From positions 1 to 41,297 of the forward strand of contig JAEEOY010000127.1 of the NCBI GenBank assembly GCA_016284515.1: a stretch of DNA of 41,297 bases. Reading direction: 5' to 3'. Both the position numbers and the translations under genes were made by a program. The stretch comes from Kiritimatiellia bacterium. Lineage in GTDB: Bacteria; Verrucomicrobiota; Kiritimatiellia; RFP12; UBA1067. Of this stretch, positions 8,694 to 17,529 are shown one piece after another. Under the pieces are notes generated by a model, which was not told where the DNA came from, made no database searches, and saw only the letters and a list, made by a program, of their open reading frames with translations. Each line of letters begins with the position of its first letter. The stretch's first letter is position 1.

Positions 8694-11177
8694 CTAGTCG
8701 AGGCGCAGATAGTCGAAGTCAGCGTGTCCGCCAGGGGCCTTCGTCGAGTACATGAAGAGCGCGAAGCGGTATCCCGTGAAATGCGGAATGGTGTAGACGA
8801 GGCCGATGCTGCGTCCGATCGGAAGCCACGTCTGCCCGTCTGCGGAGTAGAAGAAGCGCCCGAGATCGGAGCCCGCCGGATTCCCCCTGAAGTCCGCCCC
8901 GGGCTGACGAGTGAAGTCTCCCGTCGCCTTGAGGTACACCTCGCTGACGCCCTTCGGCAGCTTCGCGCGCGCAATCTCCCTCACCTTGCCCTGCGGCGCA
9001 TGCCGCAGCACAACGAAGAAGTCTTCGCCCTCCTTCGTAACCGCCGCCTCGGCGTAGTCGCGCTGGAAGAGCGCAAGGCCCGCGCGGTCGCCGTCCTTGA
9101 TTCCCGAAACGTCCACCTTCGTTGTCGCGCGGCAGGCCGGACCCCAGCAGCGCTGCGTGAGCGAGTTGCGAGCCATGTCGAGCGACGCGTCCGTCCTGTC
9201 CGTGCGCAGGCGCATCCACCCCTCGCGCTCCGCAAGCGTCCAGAGCGCATCCGCCGGATTGTGGTTCCACTGCCAGACCGAACCAAGCGCCTTTTCGCCG
9301 AACTCGTCGGACGCAACGACGCCGGGAATTCCGCCCTTCGTCGGATGCAGGCATCCTTCAGCCTTCACGACTGGCCAGCCGTCGCGCCACTCGACCGGAA
9401 GCATGTACGGACAGCGTCCGACCGCGCCTCTGTCGCCGAAGAGGTACGCGTACCACTTTCCGTCGGGCGAGTCGATGAACGAGCCCTGCGCAATGCCCTC
9501 GTGCTGGAAGACGATCTTCCCCTCCCACGGACCTTTCATCGTACGCGAGCGATGAACGATGACTGTGCGGCACTTTCCGCGCGGCCAGCCGATGTTGACG
9601 AGATAGTACATTCCGTCGTGCTTGAAGACCTGAGAGCCCTCGCCGAGTCCGGAACCGCCCGCGCAGTCAGTGACGTTGTCGAGCACGATCTCGCCTCCGT
9701 CCACGAAACCGGAGAAGTCGCCCTTCATCTCGGTGAGGCGCACCTTGTACGGACGTCCCGGAACAGTCGCATATACCCAGAAGCGTCCGTCCTCGATCCA
9801 GAGCGACTCGTCGTACTGCTTGGGCTGCAGGCGGAAGAACTCCCAGCCGCCCTTCTCGGGATCCTTGCAGCGGAAGAAATACGTCGCGTCAACCTTGTTG
9901 TTGAAGCTCGTCACATAGAAGCAGTCCGTCTTCTCATCGTACCTTATCGAGCTCGCCCACGTCCCGAGCATGTAGTCGCTCTCGCCGTTCTCGAGCCGGT
10001 CCTTAGGACGGTTCTCGACCGTCGCGTAGCAGTAGCTCGCGATTCTCCAGTCCGCGAGGTTCTCCGAGACCATCACGGGGATTCCCGGATTGAAGTGCAT
10101 CGTAGTGGAGACCATGTAGTACTTTCCGTCCTTGCGGCACATCGCGATGTCCGGAACGTCCGCCCAGAGCGTCGGCTCAATCGTTCCGTGGACGGAGATT
10201 CCGGCCTTCGTCTGCGGGATGTACGGAATCGACCCGTCCGCTCCGCGCTCGTAGCGCTCCACGCAGAAGCTCCTGCGGCAGTCCGCGCCGTCCGGAAGGT
10301 TCGCGTTGTGGTAGAACATGTACCACTGCCCCTTGAAGAAGACGCTTCCGCCGTGGATCGTCCCGGTGTTCTCCGGCTCGTCCATGATGCGGCCGCGGTA
10401 GGTCCACGGACCGTGCACCGACTTCGCGGTAGAATACGCCCAGTGCTCCGGAACTCCGCCTGCGGCGTACTCGAGGTAGTACGTGTCGCCGAGCTTATAG
10501 ATCCACGGCGCCTCCTCGAAGTTCGTGTCGATCGGCTTGCGCGCGCCCGCGCCGCGCGCCTTCTTGAGCGGTTTGCCGAACGCGGACTCGTCCATAAGCC
10601 CTGGCACCGGTTTTATCTCGCCCGCGCACTCTACCATGTTGTCCTTGAGCTCGACGTACCAGCACCCGGGGTTGCCTCCGCAGTTGCCCCAGAAGAGATA
10701 CGCCTTCCCGTCGTCGTCGATGAACACGCTCGGATCGATGAAGCCCCAGCCATTGCCCACGACAGACCTGCCGATCGGGTCGGTCCACGGACCCTCCACC
10801 GAGTCAGCAGTCGCAACGCCGATTGCGTCGCGTCCAGTCTTCCCGTCCTGCACAGCGACGTACCAGTACCATTTCCCGTCGCGCCTTATCGCCTGCGACG
10901 CCCACGCCTTGTCGCCCTGGCGCGCCCACTTGAAGGTCGAGGTGTCCATCACGATGCCGAAGTCGACCCAGTCGGTCATGTTCGTCGTGCCGAACACCTG
11001 CCAGTCCTTCATGTGGTATCCGCGGGCGCCTGGCTCATCATGTCCCGTGAAGACGTAGAGCCAGTCCCCGTCCACGACGGGGGCCGGATCTGGAGTGAAT
11101 CTGCTCTTGACGACGGGATTTGTTCCGTCGTACCCGGCAAGGGCGGCAGCAGCCGCAAGCATTGTTACGATGTTCAT
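8694..11177 (-). CDS. Double GH43 glycoside hydrolase with C-terminal beta-sandwich
   Basis: The protein has 827 aa. Two five-bladed GH43 propellers follow each other. In domain 1 (about 20-330) the likely catalytic triad is D30 (TPDPAP), D148 (FIDPSVF) and E222 (FEEAPWI). In domain 2 (about 332-615) it is D343 (DVPDIAM, with YYMVSTTMHFNPG as in GH43 subfamily-12-like enzymes), D456 (YDESLWI) and E513 (GLGEGSQVF). Residues 625-827 resemble the GH43_C2 sandwich. Such enzymes act on arabinose- or xylose-containing plant polysaccharides. The N-terminus MNIVTMLAAAAALAG is a weak signal peptide with no basic residue. The gene stands alone with its own promoter. All six catalytic carboxylates appear intact. 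Confidence 0.88.
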   Translation of the reverse strand: MNIVTMLAAAAALAGYDGTNPVVKSRFTPDPAPVVDGDWLYVFTGHDEPGARGYHMKDWQVFGTTNMTDWVDFGIVMDTSTFKWARQGDKAWASQAIRRDGKWYWYVAVQDGKTGRDAIGVATADSVEGPWTDPIGRSVVGNGWGFIDPSVFIDDDGKAYLFWGNCGGNPGCWYVELKDNMVECAGEIKPVPGLMDESAFGKPLKKARGAGARKPIDTNFEEAPWIYKLGDTYYLEYAAGGVPEHWAYSTAKSVHGPWTYRGRIMDEPENTGTIHGGSVFFKGQWYMFYHNANLPDGADCRRSFCVERYERGADGSIPYIPQTKAGISVHGTIEPTLWADVPDIAMCRKDGKYYMVSTTMHFNPGIPVMVSENLADWRIASYCYATVENRPKDRLENGESDYMLGTWASSIRYDEKTDCFYVTSFNNKVDATYFFRCKDPEKGGWEFFRLQPKQYDESLWIEDGRFWVYATVPGRPYKVRLTEMKGDFSGFVDGGEIVLDNVTDCAGGSGLGEGSQVFKHDGMYYLVNIGWPRGKCRTVIVHRSRTMKGPWEGKIVFQHEGIAQGSFIDSPDGKWYAYLFGDRGAVGRCPYMLPVEWRDGWPVVKAEGCLHPTKGGIPGVVASDEFGEKALGSVWQWNHNPADALWTLAEREGWMRLRTDRTDASLDMARNSLTQRCWGPACRATTKVDVSGIKDGDRAGLALFQRDYAEAAVTKEGEDFFVVLRHAPQGKVREIARAKLPKGVSEVYLKATGDFTRQPGADFRGNPAGSDLGRFFYSADGQTWLPIGRSIGLVYTIPHFTGYRFALFMYSTKAPGGHADFDYLRLD

Positions 11178-11183
11178 GCCGCC

Positions 11184-11192
11184 ATTATACCA
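11184..11192 (-). promoter_or_regulatory. Extended -10 promoter of the GH43 gene, predicted leaderless
   Basis: TGGTATAAT on the minus strand, 6 nt before the ATG at 11177. The surrounding sequence through the first codons resembles that of the GH97 gene at 25326. Confidence 0.7.
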
Positions 11193-11297
11193 AACCCCGC
11201 CGCCGAACGCACTAACCCAAATGGGGGTGCACGGGAAATTTCGGTTCTTGAAGGAGGTTGGCGACAGAAGGTCGGCGCAGGCATCGAAACCAACCGC

Positions 11298-11337
11298 ATA
11301 AAAAACGGCGCGGGGCGGCCGAATGCCGCTCCGCGTC
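11298..11337 (-). terminator. Rho-independent terminator after hndD
   Basis: On the minus strand, 14-nt arms (11337-11324 and 11318-11305) pair at 12 positions around a 5-nt loop. A run of six T (11304-11299) follows. It begins 27 nt after the hydrogenase stop codon. The 186-nt spacer that holds it (11178-11363) shows no gene. Confidence 0.85.
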
Positions 11338-11363
11338 GCTTTTCGTCTCTACGACGTCCCGTA

Positions 11364-13175
11364 TTACGAGAACGTGTAGACGTCCTCCTTGTGGTACTTC
11401 GTGTGGAGGAGGTGGTGCGCCTTCTCGCCGCCCTGCGCGCCCGTCTTGCCGCCGAGGTAGTCCTTGTAGAGGGCCGTGACCTGGGGGTTGAGGTGCGACA
11501 TGCGGAGAGTGCACTTCTCGTCGTCGGTGTAGAGACCGGCCGTGCGCTGCGCGCGGACCTCGTCCGTCGCGAGGCAGGGCTGTCCGCCGCCGCCGATGCA
11601 GCCGCCACGGCACGCCATGACCTCGATGAAGTCGAAGCGCGGCTTGACGCCGTTCTTGCGGTCCTCGCGGATCATGTCCAGCACCTTCTCGACGTTGCCC
11701 ATCTGGTGCGCGACGGCGATGTTCACCTTCGTGCCCTTGATGTCGATCGTCGCGGTCTTGACGCCTTCCATTCCGCGCACCGCCTGGAAGTCGATGCTCG
11801 GGGGCTGCTTCTCGCCAGTGATGAGGCAGTAGGCCGTGCGGAGCGCGGCCTCCATGACGCCGCCGGTGACGCCGAAGATCGTGCCAGCGCCCGTGTAGGC
11901 GCCGAGCAGGTCGTCGGCATTCTCCTCGGGGAGCGCCTCGAAGTCGATGCCGGCCGCCTTGATCATGCGGGCGAGCTCGCGCGTCGTCAGCACGACGTCG
12001 GTGTCCTGGGTGCCGGTGGCGCTCATGAACTCGTCGCGCGCGATCTCGTGCTTCTTCGCCGTGCAGGGCATGATCGAAGTGACGTGGATCTTCGTGTGGT
12101 CGACGCCGTTCTTCTCGGCCCAGTAGCTCTTGCAGAGGGCGGAGAGCATCTGCTGCGGAGACTTCGCGGTCGAGAAGTTCTCGGTGAAGTCGGGCGCGTA
12201 CTTCTCCATCCAGTCCGTCCACGCGGGGCAGCAGCTGGTGAGGAGCGGCAGGTCCTTGTTCTCGGTGAAGCGCTTGATGAACTCCGTGCCCTCCTCCATG
12301 ATCGTGACGTCGGCGGAGAAGTTCGTGTCGAACACCTTGTCGAAGCCGAGCATGCGGAGCGCCGCGTAGATCTTGCCGGTCGTGAGGGCGCCGGGCTTCA
12401 TGCCGAACGCCTCGCCGAGCGCGACGCGGACGGCCGGGGCGATCTGCACGAGGCAGGTCTTCTCGGGATCGCGCAGCGCGGCCCAGACCTTCGCCGTCTC
12501 GTCGTTCTCGTAGATCGCGCCGACCGGGCAGTGCGCGGAGCACTGTCCGCACTTGATGCACGGCGACTCGGCGAGCTTGACGCCTGCCGCAGGGGCCATG
12601 ACCGTCTTCTCGCCGCGGCCGATGAACTCGAGAGCCCAGACGTTCTGCATCTCCTGGCACACCTCGGCGCAGCGGCCGCACTTGATGCACTTGTCGGAGT
12701 TGAGGACGATCGACGGCGTGGACTTGTCCGGATCGCGGTGGATGACTTCCTTCGGGAACGGGATCTCGCGGATGCCGAAGTCGGCGGCGATCGCCTGGAG
12801 CTCGCAGGAGCCGGAGCGCGGGCACTGCAGGCAGTCCTGCGGATGGTTCGCGAGGATGAGCTCGAGGACCGTCTTGCGTACCTGGACGATGTCGGGGTCG
12901 TGCGTGAGGATGTGCATTCCCGCCGTCGCCTCGGTGCAGCACGCGCGGAGCATCTTCGGGCTCGGGACGAGCTTGCCGTTGTCGGCGGGGTTGCGGCTCG
13001 GGACGAGTTGGCGCACCACGCAGATTCCGCAGCTCGCGCCCGGCTTGAGGTCCGGATGGTAGCAGAGGGTCGGGATCTTGATGTGCGCAGCCTTCGCCGC
13101 GTTGAGAATCGACGTGCCTTTCGGGACCGTGACGGACTTGCCGTTGATCTCGAGGGTGATCATTTCAGTTTCCAT
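11364..13175 (-). CDS. hndD: [FeFe] hydrogenase catalytic subunit, HndD/HydA type
   Basis: The protein has 603 aa. An N-terminal 2Fe-2S domain has C38, C49, C52 and C79. A His-Cys3 cluster region has H111, C115, C118 and C124. Two 4Fe-4S clusters follow (CIKCGRCAEVC 163-173, CIKCGQCSAHC 206-216). The H-cluster motifs are TSCCPAW (313-319), MPCTAKKHE (369-377) and EVMACRGGCIGGGGQP (518-533), all complete. A small-subunit tail with LLHTKY ends the protein. It makes or oxidises H2 in the cytoplasm as part of a HndABCD / electron-bifurcating complex with the three genes upstream. The ATG at 13175 has an AAGGAA Shine-Dalgarno upstream. A terminator follows the gene. Confidence 0.96.
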   Translation of the reverse strand: METEMITLEINGKSVTVPKGTSILNAAKAAHIKIPTLCYHPDLKPGASCGICVVRQLVPSRNPADNGKLVPSPKMLRACCTEATAGMHILTHDPDIVQVRKTVLELILANHPQDCLQCPRSGSCELQAIAADFGIREIPFPKEVIHRDPDKSTPSIVLNSDKCIKCGRCAEVCQEMQNVWALEFIGRGEKTVMAPAAGVKLAESPCIKCGQCSAHCPVGAIYENDETAKVWAALRDPEKTCLVQIAPAVRVALGEAFGMKPGALTTGKIYAALRMLGFDKVFDTNFSADVTIMEEGTEFIKRFTENKDLPLLTSCCPAWTDWMEKYAPDFTENFSTAKSPQQMLSALCKSYWAEKNGVDHTKIHVTSIMPCTAKKHEIARDEFMSATGTQDTDVVLTTRELARMIKAAGIDFEALPEENADDLLGAYTGAGTIFGVTGGVMEAALRTAYCLITGEKQPPSIDFQAVRGMEGVKTATIDIKGTKVNIAVAHQMGNVEKVLDMIREDRKNGVKPRFDFIEVMACRGGCIGGGGQPCLATDEVRAQRTAGLYTDDEKCTLRMSHLNPQVTALYKDYLGGKTGAQGGEKAHHLLHTKYHKEDVYTFS

Positions 13176-13236
13176 GATTAAGATATTCCTTTCCTTTTCA
13201 AGGGGTTCGGGGATGGGTGGCATCCCCGTCCGTTCC

Positions 13237-15024
13237 TCACCCGTGGCTGATCGCGCCGAACTTGCACGTCGCCTCGCAGGCGCCGCACTTGACGCACTTC
13301 GCCGGGTCGATGACGTGGGGGTTCTTCACAGTGCCGGAGATCGCGCCCGCCGGGCACTTCCTCGCGCACATCGTGCAGCCCTTGCACTTCGCGGGGTCGA
13401 TCTTGTACTGGATGAGCTTCGAGCACTTTCCGGAACGGCACTTCTTGTCCTTGATGTGCTCCATGTACTCGTCCATGAAGTAGCGGAGCGTCGAGCGCAC
13501 CGGGTTGGAGGCCGTCTGGCCGAGGCCGCAGAGCGAAGCCTTGTTCATGGCGTCGCAGATCGCCTCCATGTCCTTGATGTCCTGCTCGGTGCCGCGTCCG
13601 TCGGTGATCTTCTTCAGGTAGTTGAGGAGCTTCCTGCCGCCGATGCGGCACGGCGCGCACTTGCCGCAGCTCTCGTCGACCGTGAAGTCGAGGTAGAACT
13701 TCGCGATGTCCACCACGCAGTCCGTCTCGTCCATGACGATGAGTCCGCCCGAGCCCATGATCGAGCCGATCTTGGCGAGCGACTCGTAGTCGATCGGGGT
13801 GTCGAGGAACTGGGGCGGGATGATGCCGCCGGAAGGACCGCCCGTCTGGGCCGCCTTGAACTGGTGGCCGCCGCGGATGCCGCCGCCGATGTCGAAGATG
13901 ATCTCGCGGAGCGTCGTGCCCATCGGGACCTCGATGAGGCCAGAGTTGTTCACCTTGCCCGTGAGCGCGAAGACCTTGGTGCCCTTCGTCGTCGCCGTGC
14001 CGATCTTCGAGAACCACTCCGCGCCCTTGTTGATGATGACGGGGATGTTCGCGAGCGTCTCGACGTTGTTGATGACCGTCGGACGGCCCCAGAGGCCCTT
14101 GACCGCCGGGAACGGAGGACGGGGCTTCGGCATGCCGCGGTTGCCCTCGATGGACTGGAGGAGCGCCGTCTCCTCGCCGCAGACGAACGCGCCTGCGCCG
14201 AAGCGGAGCTCGATGTCGAACGAGAAGCCCGAGCCGAGGATGTCGTCGCCGAGGAGGCCGAGCTCGCGCGCCTGGCCGATGGCGACCTGGAGGCGGTGGA
14301 TGGCGAGCGGATACTCCGCGCGGATGTAGATGAAGCCCTTCGACGCGCCGATCGCGTAGCCCGCGATCGTCATCGCCTCGAGGATCGAGTGGGGGTCGCC
14401 CTCAAGCGTGGAGCGGTCCATGTACGCGCCAGGGTCGCCCTCGTCGGCGTTGCAGACCATGTACTTCTGGCCCTTGGGCTGCTGCTGGGCGAACTTCCAC
14501 TTCATTCCGGTCGGGAAGCCCGCGCCGCCGCGTCCGCGCAGGCCCGACTTGAGCATCTCCTCGACGACCTGCTCGGGCGTCATCTCGAAGAGCACCTTCT
14601 CGATCGCCTTGTAGCCGTCGCGAGCGATGTAGTCCTCGATCTTCTCGGGGTCGATCACGCCGCAGTTGCGGAGCACGATGCGGTACTGCTTCTGGTAGAA
14701 CGGGATGTTCGCCTCGGCGACAAGCTTCTTCGCCTGCTCGGGGTCGTAGCAGAGACGCTGCACGACGCGTCCCTTCACGAGGTGCTCCGCGACGATCTCC
14801 TTGACGTCGTCTTCGCGCACCTGCACGTAGAACGTTCCCTGCGGAAGTATCTTGACGATCGGGCCCTGCTCGCAGAAGCCGAGGCAGCCTGTCGTCACGA
14901 CCTGCACCTTCTCCTTGAGGCCGGCGGACTCGAGCTCGCGCGCGAACGCCTCGACGATCTTGTCGCCGCCACCGGAACAGCACGCAGTGCCGCCGCAAAC
15001 CAGTACATAAGATTCGTATGCCAT
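13237..15024 (-). CDS. hndC: NADH-binding flavoprotein subunit of hydrogenase, NuoF-like HndC
   Basis: The protein has 595 aa. An N-terminal thioredoxin-like 2Fe-2S domain has C10, C15, C47 and C51. The NuoF core has the FMN/NADH site GRGGAGFPTG (164-173) and CNADEGDPGAYMDR (191-204), and a 4Fe-4S site at C453, C456, C459 and C499. A C-terminal ferredoxin domain has two 4Fe-4S motifs (C547-C557, C577-C587). This is the expected domain order for HndC/HydB, the subunit that exchanges electrons with NAD(P)H and, in bifurcating complexes, with ferredoxin. It starts 15 nt after hndB with an AAGGGGAG ribosome site. Confidence 0.95.
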   Translation of the reverse strand: MAYESYVLVCGGTACCSGGGDKIVEAFARELESAGLKEKVQVVTTGCLGFCEQGPIVKILPQGTFYVQVREDDVKEIVAEHLVKGRVVQRLCYDPEQAKKLVAEANIPFYQKQYRIVLRNCGVIDPEKIEDYIARDGYKAIEKVLFEMTPEQVVEEMLKSGLRGRGGAGFPTGMKWKFAQQQPKGQKYMVCNADEGDPGAYMDRSTLEGDPHSILEAMTIAGYAIGASKGFIYIRAEYPLAIHRLQVAIGQARELGLLGDDILGSGFSFDIELRFGAGAFVCGEETALLQSIEGNRGMPKPRPPFPAVKGLWGRPTVINNVETLANIPVIINKGAEWFSKIGTATTKGTKVFALTGKVNNSGLIEVPMGTTLREIIFDIGGGIRGGHQFKAAQTGGPSGGIIPPQFLDTPIDYESLAKIGSIMGSGGLIVMDETDCVVDIAKFYLDFTVDESCGKCAPCRIGGRKLLNYLKKITDGRGTEQDIKDMEAICDAMNKASLCGLGQTASNPVRSTLRYFMDEYMEHIKDKKCRSGKCSKLIQYKIDPAKCKGCTMCARKCPAGAISGTVKNPHVIDPAKCVKCGACEATCKFGAISHG

Positions 15025-15039
15025 TGTCCTAGACTCCCC

Positions 15040-15435
15040 TTAGGCGTTCTTCACGATGTCGACGCTGGGCTTGTCGAGGATCTTGCCCTCGATGAGCTCG
15101 TGGCCGACGATGTGCTTCTCGACGATGTCCTTCGCCGTCGCGGCGTCGACGTGACCGTAGATGACCGTGGGCATTCCCGGGGCGACGACCTCGACGGTCG
15201 GCTCGGAGTGGCACAGGCCCATGCAGCCGGTCTGACGGACGAGGACGTTCGTGAGCCCCTTCTGCGTGAGCGTGTCGATGAGCGACGTGAAGGTCTCCTT
15301 CGCGCCGGCGGCTATGCCGCACGTGCCCATGCCGACGATGACCTGGACGTCCTTGTTCGAGGCGTCGCGCATGTCGAGCGCCTTCTGCTTCTCCTCGCGC
15401 ATCTTGCGCAGGTCTGCGAGCGTAAGCTTTGCCAT
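15040..15435 (-). CDS. hndB: Thioredoxin-like 2Fe-2S subunit, HndB-like
   Basis: The protein has 131 aa. A helical N-terminus (1-28) is followed by a thioredoxin-like ferredoxin fold with GTCGIAAGAK (C39) and TGCMGLCHSEP (C71, C75). This matches HndB of NADP-reducing hydrogenase operons. Only three Cys are present in the expected ligand region; the second position of the usual first pair is not Cys. The cluster may therefore have an alternative ligand or be absent. The gene sits between hndA and hndC with a 12-nt gap and a clear AAGGAG site, exactly the hndA-B-C-D order. Its role is inferred to be an electron-transfer or structural subunit. Confidence 0.88.
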   Translation of the reverse strand: MAKLTLADLRKMREEKQKALDMRDASNKDVQVIVGMGTCGIAAGAKETFTSLIDTLTQKGLTNVLVRQTGCMGLCHSEPTVEVVAPGMPTVIYGHVDAATAKDIVEKHIVGHELIEGKILDKPSVDIVKNA

Positions 15436-15447
15436 TTGATGTTCTCC

Positions 15448-15927
15448 TTAACCAAGTTTGCGATACTGGGCGATGATGCCGTCGACGTCCTTCGTCTCGA
15501 GCTTGCCGTGGACCTCTCCGTTGACGACCGCCACCGGCGCGAGGCCGCAGCAGCCGAGGCAGCGCACGGCCTCGACGGAGAAGAGCCCGTCGGACGTCGT
15601 CGCGTTGAGGCCGACGCCGAGCTTCTTCTCGAACTCCTTGATGATGTCGTCGCCGCCGCGCAGATAGCACGCGGTGCCGAGGCACACCTGGACGTTGTAC
15701 TTGCCGGCCTTCTGCAGGCGGAAGAAGTTGTAGAACGTCACCACGCCGTAGATCTTCGCCAACGGCACGTCAAGCATCTCGGATATCTCCAGCGCTATGT
15801 TGCGCGGGATGTACCCGAACGTCTGCTGGACGCGGTGCAGCACCATGATGAGGTTGCCCGGCTTCGACTTCCATTCTTCGATGAACGCCTTCAGTTCGGG
15901 CGTCATCGTCTCGAGTTTTTCGCTCAT
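15448..15927 (-). CDS. hndA: NuoE-like 2Fe-2S subunit of hydrogenase, HndA
   Basis: The protein has 159 aa. A helical N-terminal segment leads to GVVTFYNFF and a thioredoxin-like 2Fe-2S domain with ligands C82, C87 (CLGTAC), C123 and C127 (CLGCC). This is the NuoE/HydC family. It is the first gene of the hydrogenase operon. The promoter lies about 86 nt upstream, giving a leader of roughly 80 nt. The ribosome site is a weak AAGGA about 11 nt before the ATG. Confidence 0.93.
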   Translation of the reverse strand: MSEKLETMTPELKAFIEEWKSKPGNLIMVLHRVQQTFGYIPRNIALEISEMLDVPLAKIYGVVTFYNFFRLQKAGKYNVQVCLGTACYLRGGDDIIKEFEKKLGVGLNATTSDGLFSVEAVRCLGCCGLAPVAVVNGEVHGKLETKDVDGIIAQYRKLG

Positions 15928-16012
15928 TTTAGTTGTGTCCTTAGTTTAGTTCAAATCTCCACCTGCGACCGCCCAGCGCCCTTTCAGGGGCAAAGAACGG
16001 CGTATTGGTAAA

Positions 16013-16042
16013 ATTATATCGCAAAAGGGGTAAGTTAGGCAA
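16013..16042 (-). promoter_or_regulatory. Promoter of the hndABCD operon
   Basis: On the minus strand, TTGCCT (16042-16037), an 18-nt spacer and TATAAT (16018-16013). The leader downstream contains GCCC and GGGC arms (around 15968-15993) that could form a hairpin. The box lacks the TGn extension seen elsewhere in the window but has a better -35. Confidence 0.65.
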
Positions 16043-16059
16043 GGATAACTTGTTCATGG

Positions 16060-16797
16060 TCAATACATGACCTTCCAGAGGAACAATCCACGCGCCGGGG
16101 CGGTCTCCACGCGGGCCGTGCGAGGTGCCGCCGCGTCGAGCAGCTCCTTCACCGCCTCGGGGGACTCGTTGCCCTTTCCGACGGATATGAGAAAGCCCAC
16201 CATCGAGCGCACCTGCTTGTACAAAAAGCCGTCGCCGCGCACGACGAATGTGTAGCGCGGGCCCGCCTTCTTCACGTCGAACGAAAAGATATTGCGCACC
16301 GTCGACTCAAGGACCCGGTCCGGATTCGCCGCAAACGACACGAAGTCGTGGCGTCCGACGAAGTACGACGCGGCCCTGCGCATCGCCTCGAGGTCGAGCG
16401 GACGGTGGCAGAAGGTCCAGTACGGGGCGAGGTGCGGAGGCATGATGTCCGCCTGGTACAGCTGGTAGCGGTACTCCTTCCCCTTCGCCGAGAGCCGCGC
16501 GTCGAACGAGTCGGAGGCGTAGGCGGACTTGAGGATCCTTATCGCGTCCGGAAGCCTCGCGTTCATCGCGCGCACGAGGTTCTTCGGCGGAATGGGCTTG
16601 GTGAGCCGGAAGTGCCCGACGAAGCCCTTCGCGTGCACCCCGGCATCCGTGCGCGAAGAGCCGAACACCCTCACCGGAGCGCCCTCGAGCGAGGCAAGCA
16701 CGTCTTCGACGACCTGCTGGATGCCCACGGCGTTCTCCTGGTACTGCCATCCGGAGTACGCTGTCCCGTCGTAGGCGATGACAACCCGATACTTCAT
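16060..16797 (-). CDS. truA: tRNA pseudouridine(38-40) synthase
   Basis: The protein has 245 aa, typical for TruA. The N-terminus reads YRVVIAYDGTAYSGWQYQ. The catalytic Asp is D51 in SSRTDAGVHA. Later KEYRYQLY and DGFLYKQVRSMVGFLISVG fit the family. It isomerises uridines in the tRNA anticodon stem. It starts one base after the hisA stop and is the last gene of the rhaA-to-truA string. No terminator hairpin is seen before the hnd promoter. Confidence 0.96.
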   Translation of the reverse strand: MKYRVVIAYDGTAYSGWQYQENAVGIQQVVEDVLASLEGAPVRVFGSSRTDAGVHAKGFVGHFRLTKPIPPKNLVRAMNARLPDAIRILKSAYASDSFDARLSAKGKEYRYQLYQADIMPPHLAPYWTFCHRPLDLEAMRRAASYFVGRHDFVSFAANPDRVLESTVRNIFSFDVKKAGPRYTFVVRGDGFLYKQVRSMVGFLISVGKGNESPEAVKELLDAAAPRTARVETAPARGLFLWKVMY

Positions 16798-16798
16798 T

Positions 16799-17524
16799 TC
16801 AAAGCGCCGCGCGGTTCATCTCGCGCAGCGTGGTGCGTCCGTCGTACAGCGCCTTGCCGACGATCGCGGCCCTCAGGTTCGCGCGCTCGAGCCCCTTGAG
16901 GTTCTCGATGTCGAACGGAGAGCTCACGCCGCCCGAAGCCGTGATCTGGCACGTCGGCGCGGCGTCGCATATCGCCGCCATCTGCGTGAGGTTCGGTCCG
17001 CCCAGCATGCCGTCCGTCGCCGTGTCGGTGTAGATGATCGTCTTCGCGCCGGCCTTCGCGACGGCCGCGGCGAGTTCCGTCGCCTTGACCTTCGTCGTCT
17101 CGACCCAGCCCTTGGTCTGCACAAAGCCGTCGCGCGCGTCTATGCCGACCGCGATCTTGTCCCCGTAGAGCTCGATCGCCTCGGAAAGGAACGCGGGATC
17201 CTCCAGCGCGGCGGACCCGATGATCGCGCGCGCCGCGCCCGCCTCGAGGACTGCGCGGAGCGAGTCCATGTCGCGAAGCCCGCCGCCGACCTCGACAGGT
17301 CCGCCGAACGCCTCGATGATCCGCGCGATCGTCTCCGCGTGCTGCGGCTCGCCGGCGAACGCGCCGTCAAGGTCGACCACGTGAAGCTCCTGTCCGCCCT
17401 GCTCGCGCCAGTCGCGCGCCTGCGCGGCCGGGTCGTCTCCGTAAACCGTGACGTCGTCCGCCCGCCCCTGCCTGAGGCGCACGCACTTCCCGTCCTTGAG
17501 GTCAATTGCCGGTAGTATTATCAT
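16799..17524 (-). CDS. hisA: ProFAR isomerase
   Basis: The protein has 241 aa. MIILPAIDLKDGKCVRLRQG is the textbook HisA N-terminus with the catalytic Asp. VEVGGGLRD and YTDTATDGMLGGPN carry the phosphate-binding loops and the second catalytic Asp of the (beta/alpha)8 barrel. The enzyme performs the fourth step of histidine synthesis. I took the ATG at 17524. A TTG at 17533 overlapping the hisB stop is closer to a G-rich ribosome site, and it would add three residues. hisB is immediately upstream, but other his genes are not in the window. Confidence 0.95.
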   Translation of the reverse strand: MIILPAIDLKDGKCVRLRQGRADDVTVYGDDPAAQARDWREQGGQELHVVDLDGAFAGEPQHAETIARIIEAFGGPVEVGGGLRDMDSLRAVLEAGAARAIIGSAALEDPAFLSEAIELYGDKIAVGIDARDGFVQTKGWVETTKVKATELAAAVAKAGAKTIIYTDTATDGMLGGPNLTQMAAICDAAPTCQITASGGVSSPFDIENLKGLERANLRAAIVGKALYDGRTTLREMNRAAL

Positions 17525-17529
17525 ATGGT

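Noticed and set aside
8670-13181. Very long plus-strand open frame (about 1500 codons) opposite the GH43 and hydrogenase genes
   Set aside because: It crosses two well-identified minus-strand genes and their terminator. Its translation is Arg/Ala/Val/Leu-rich with no family motif, a typical antisense frame in GC-rich DNA.
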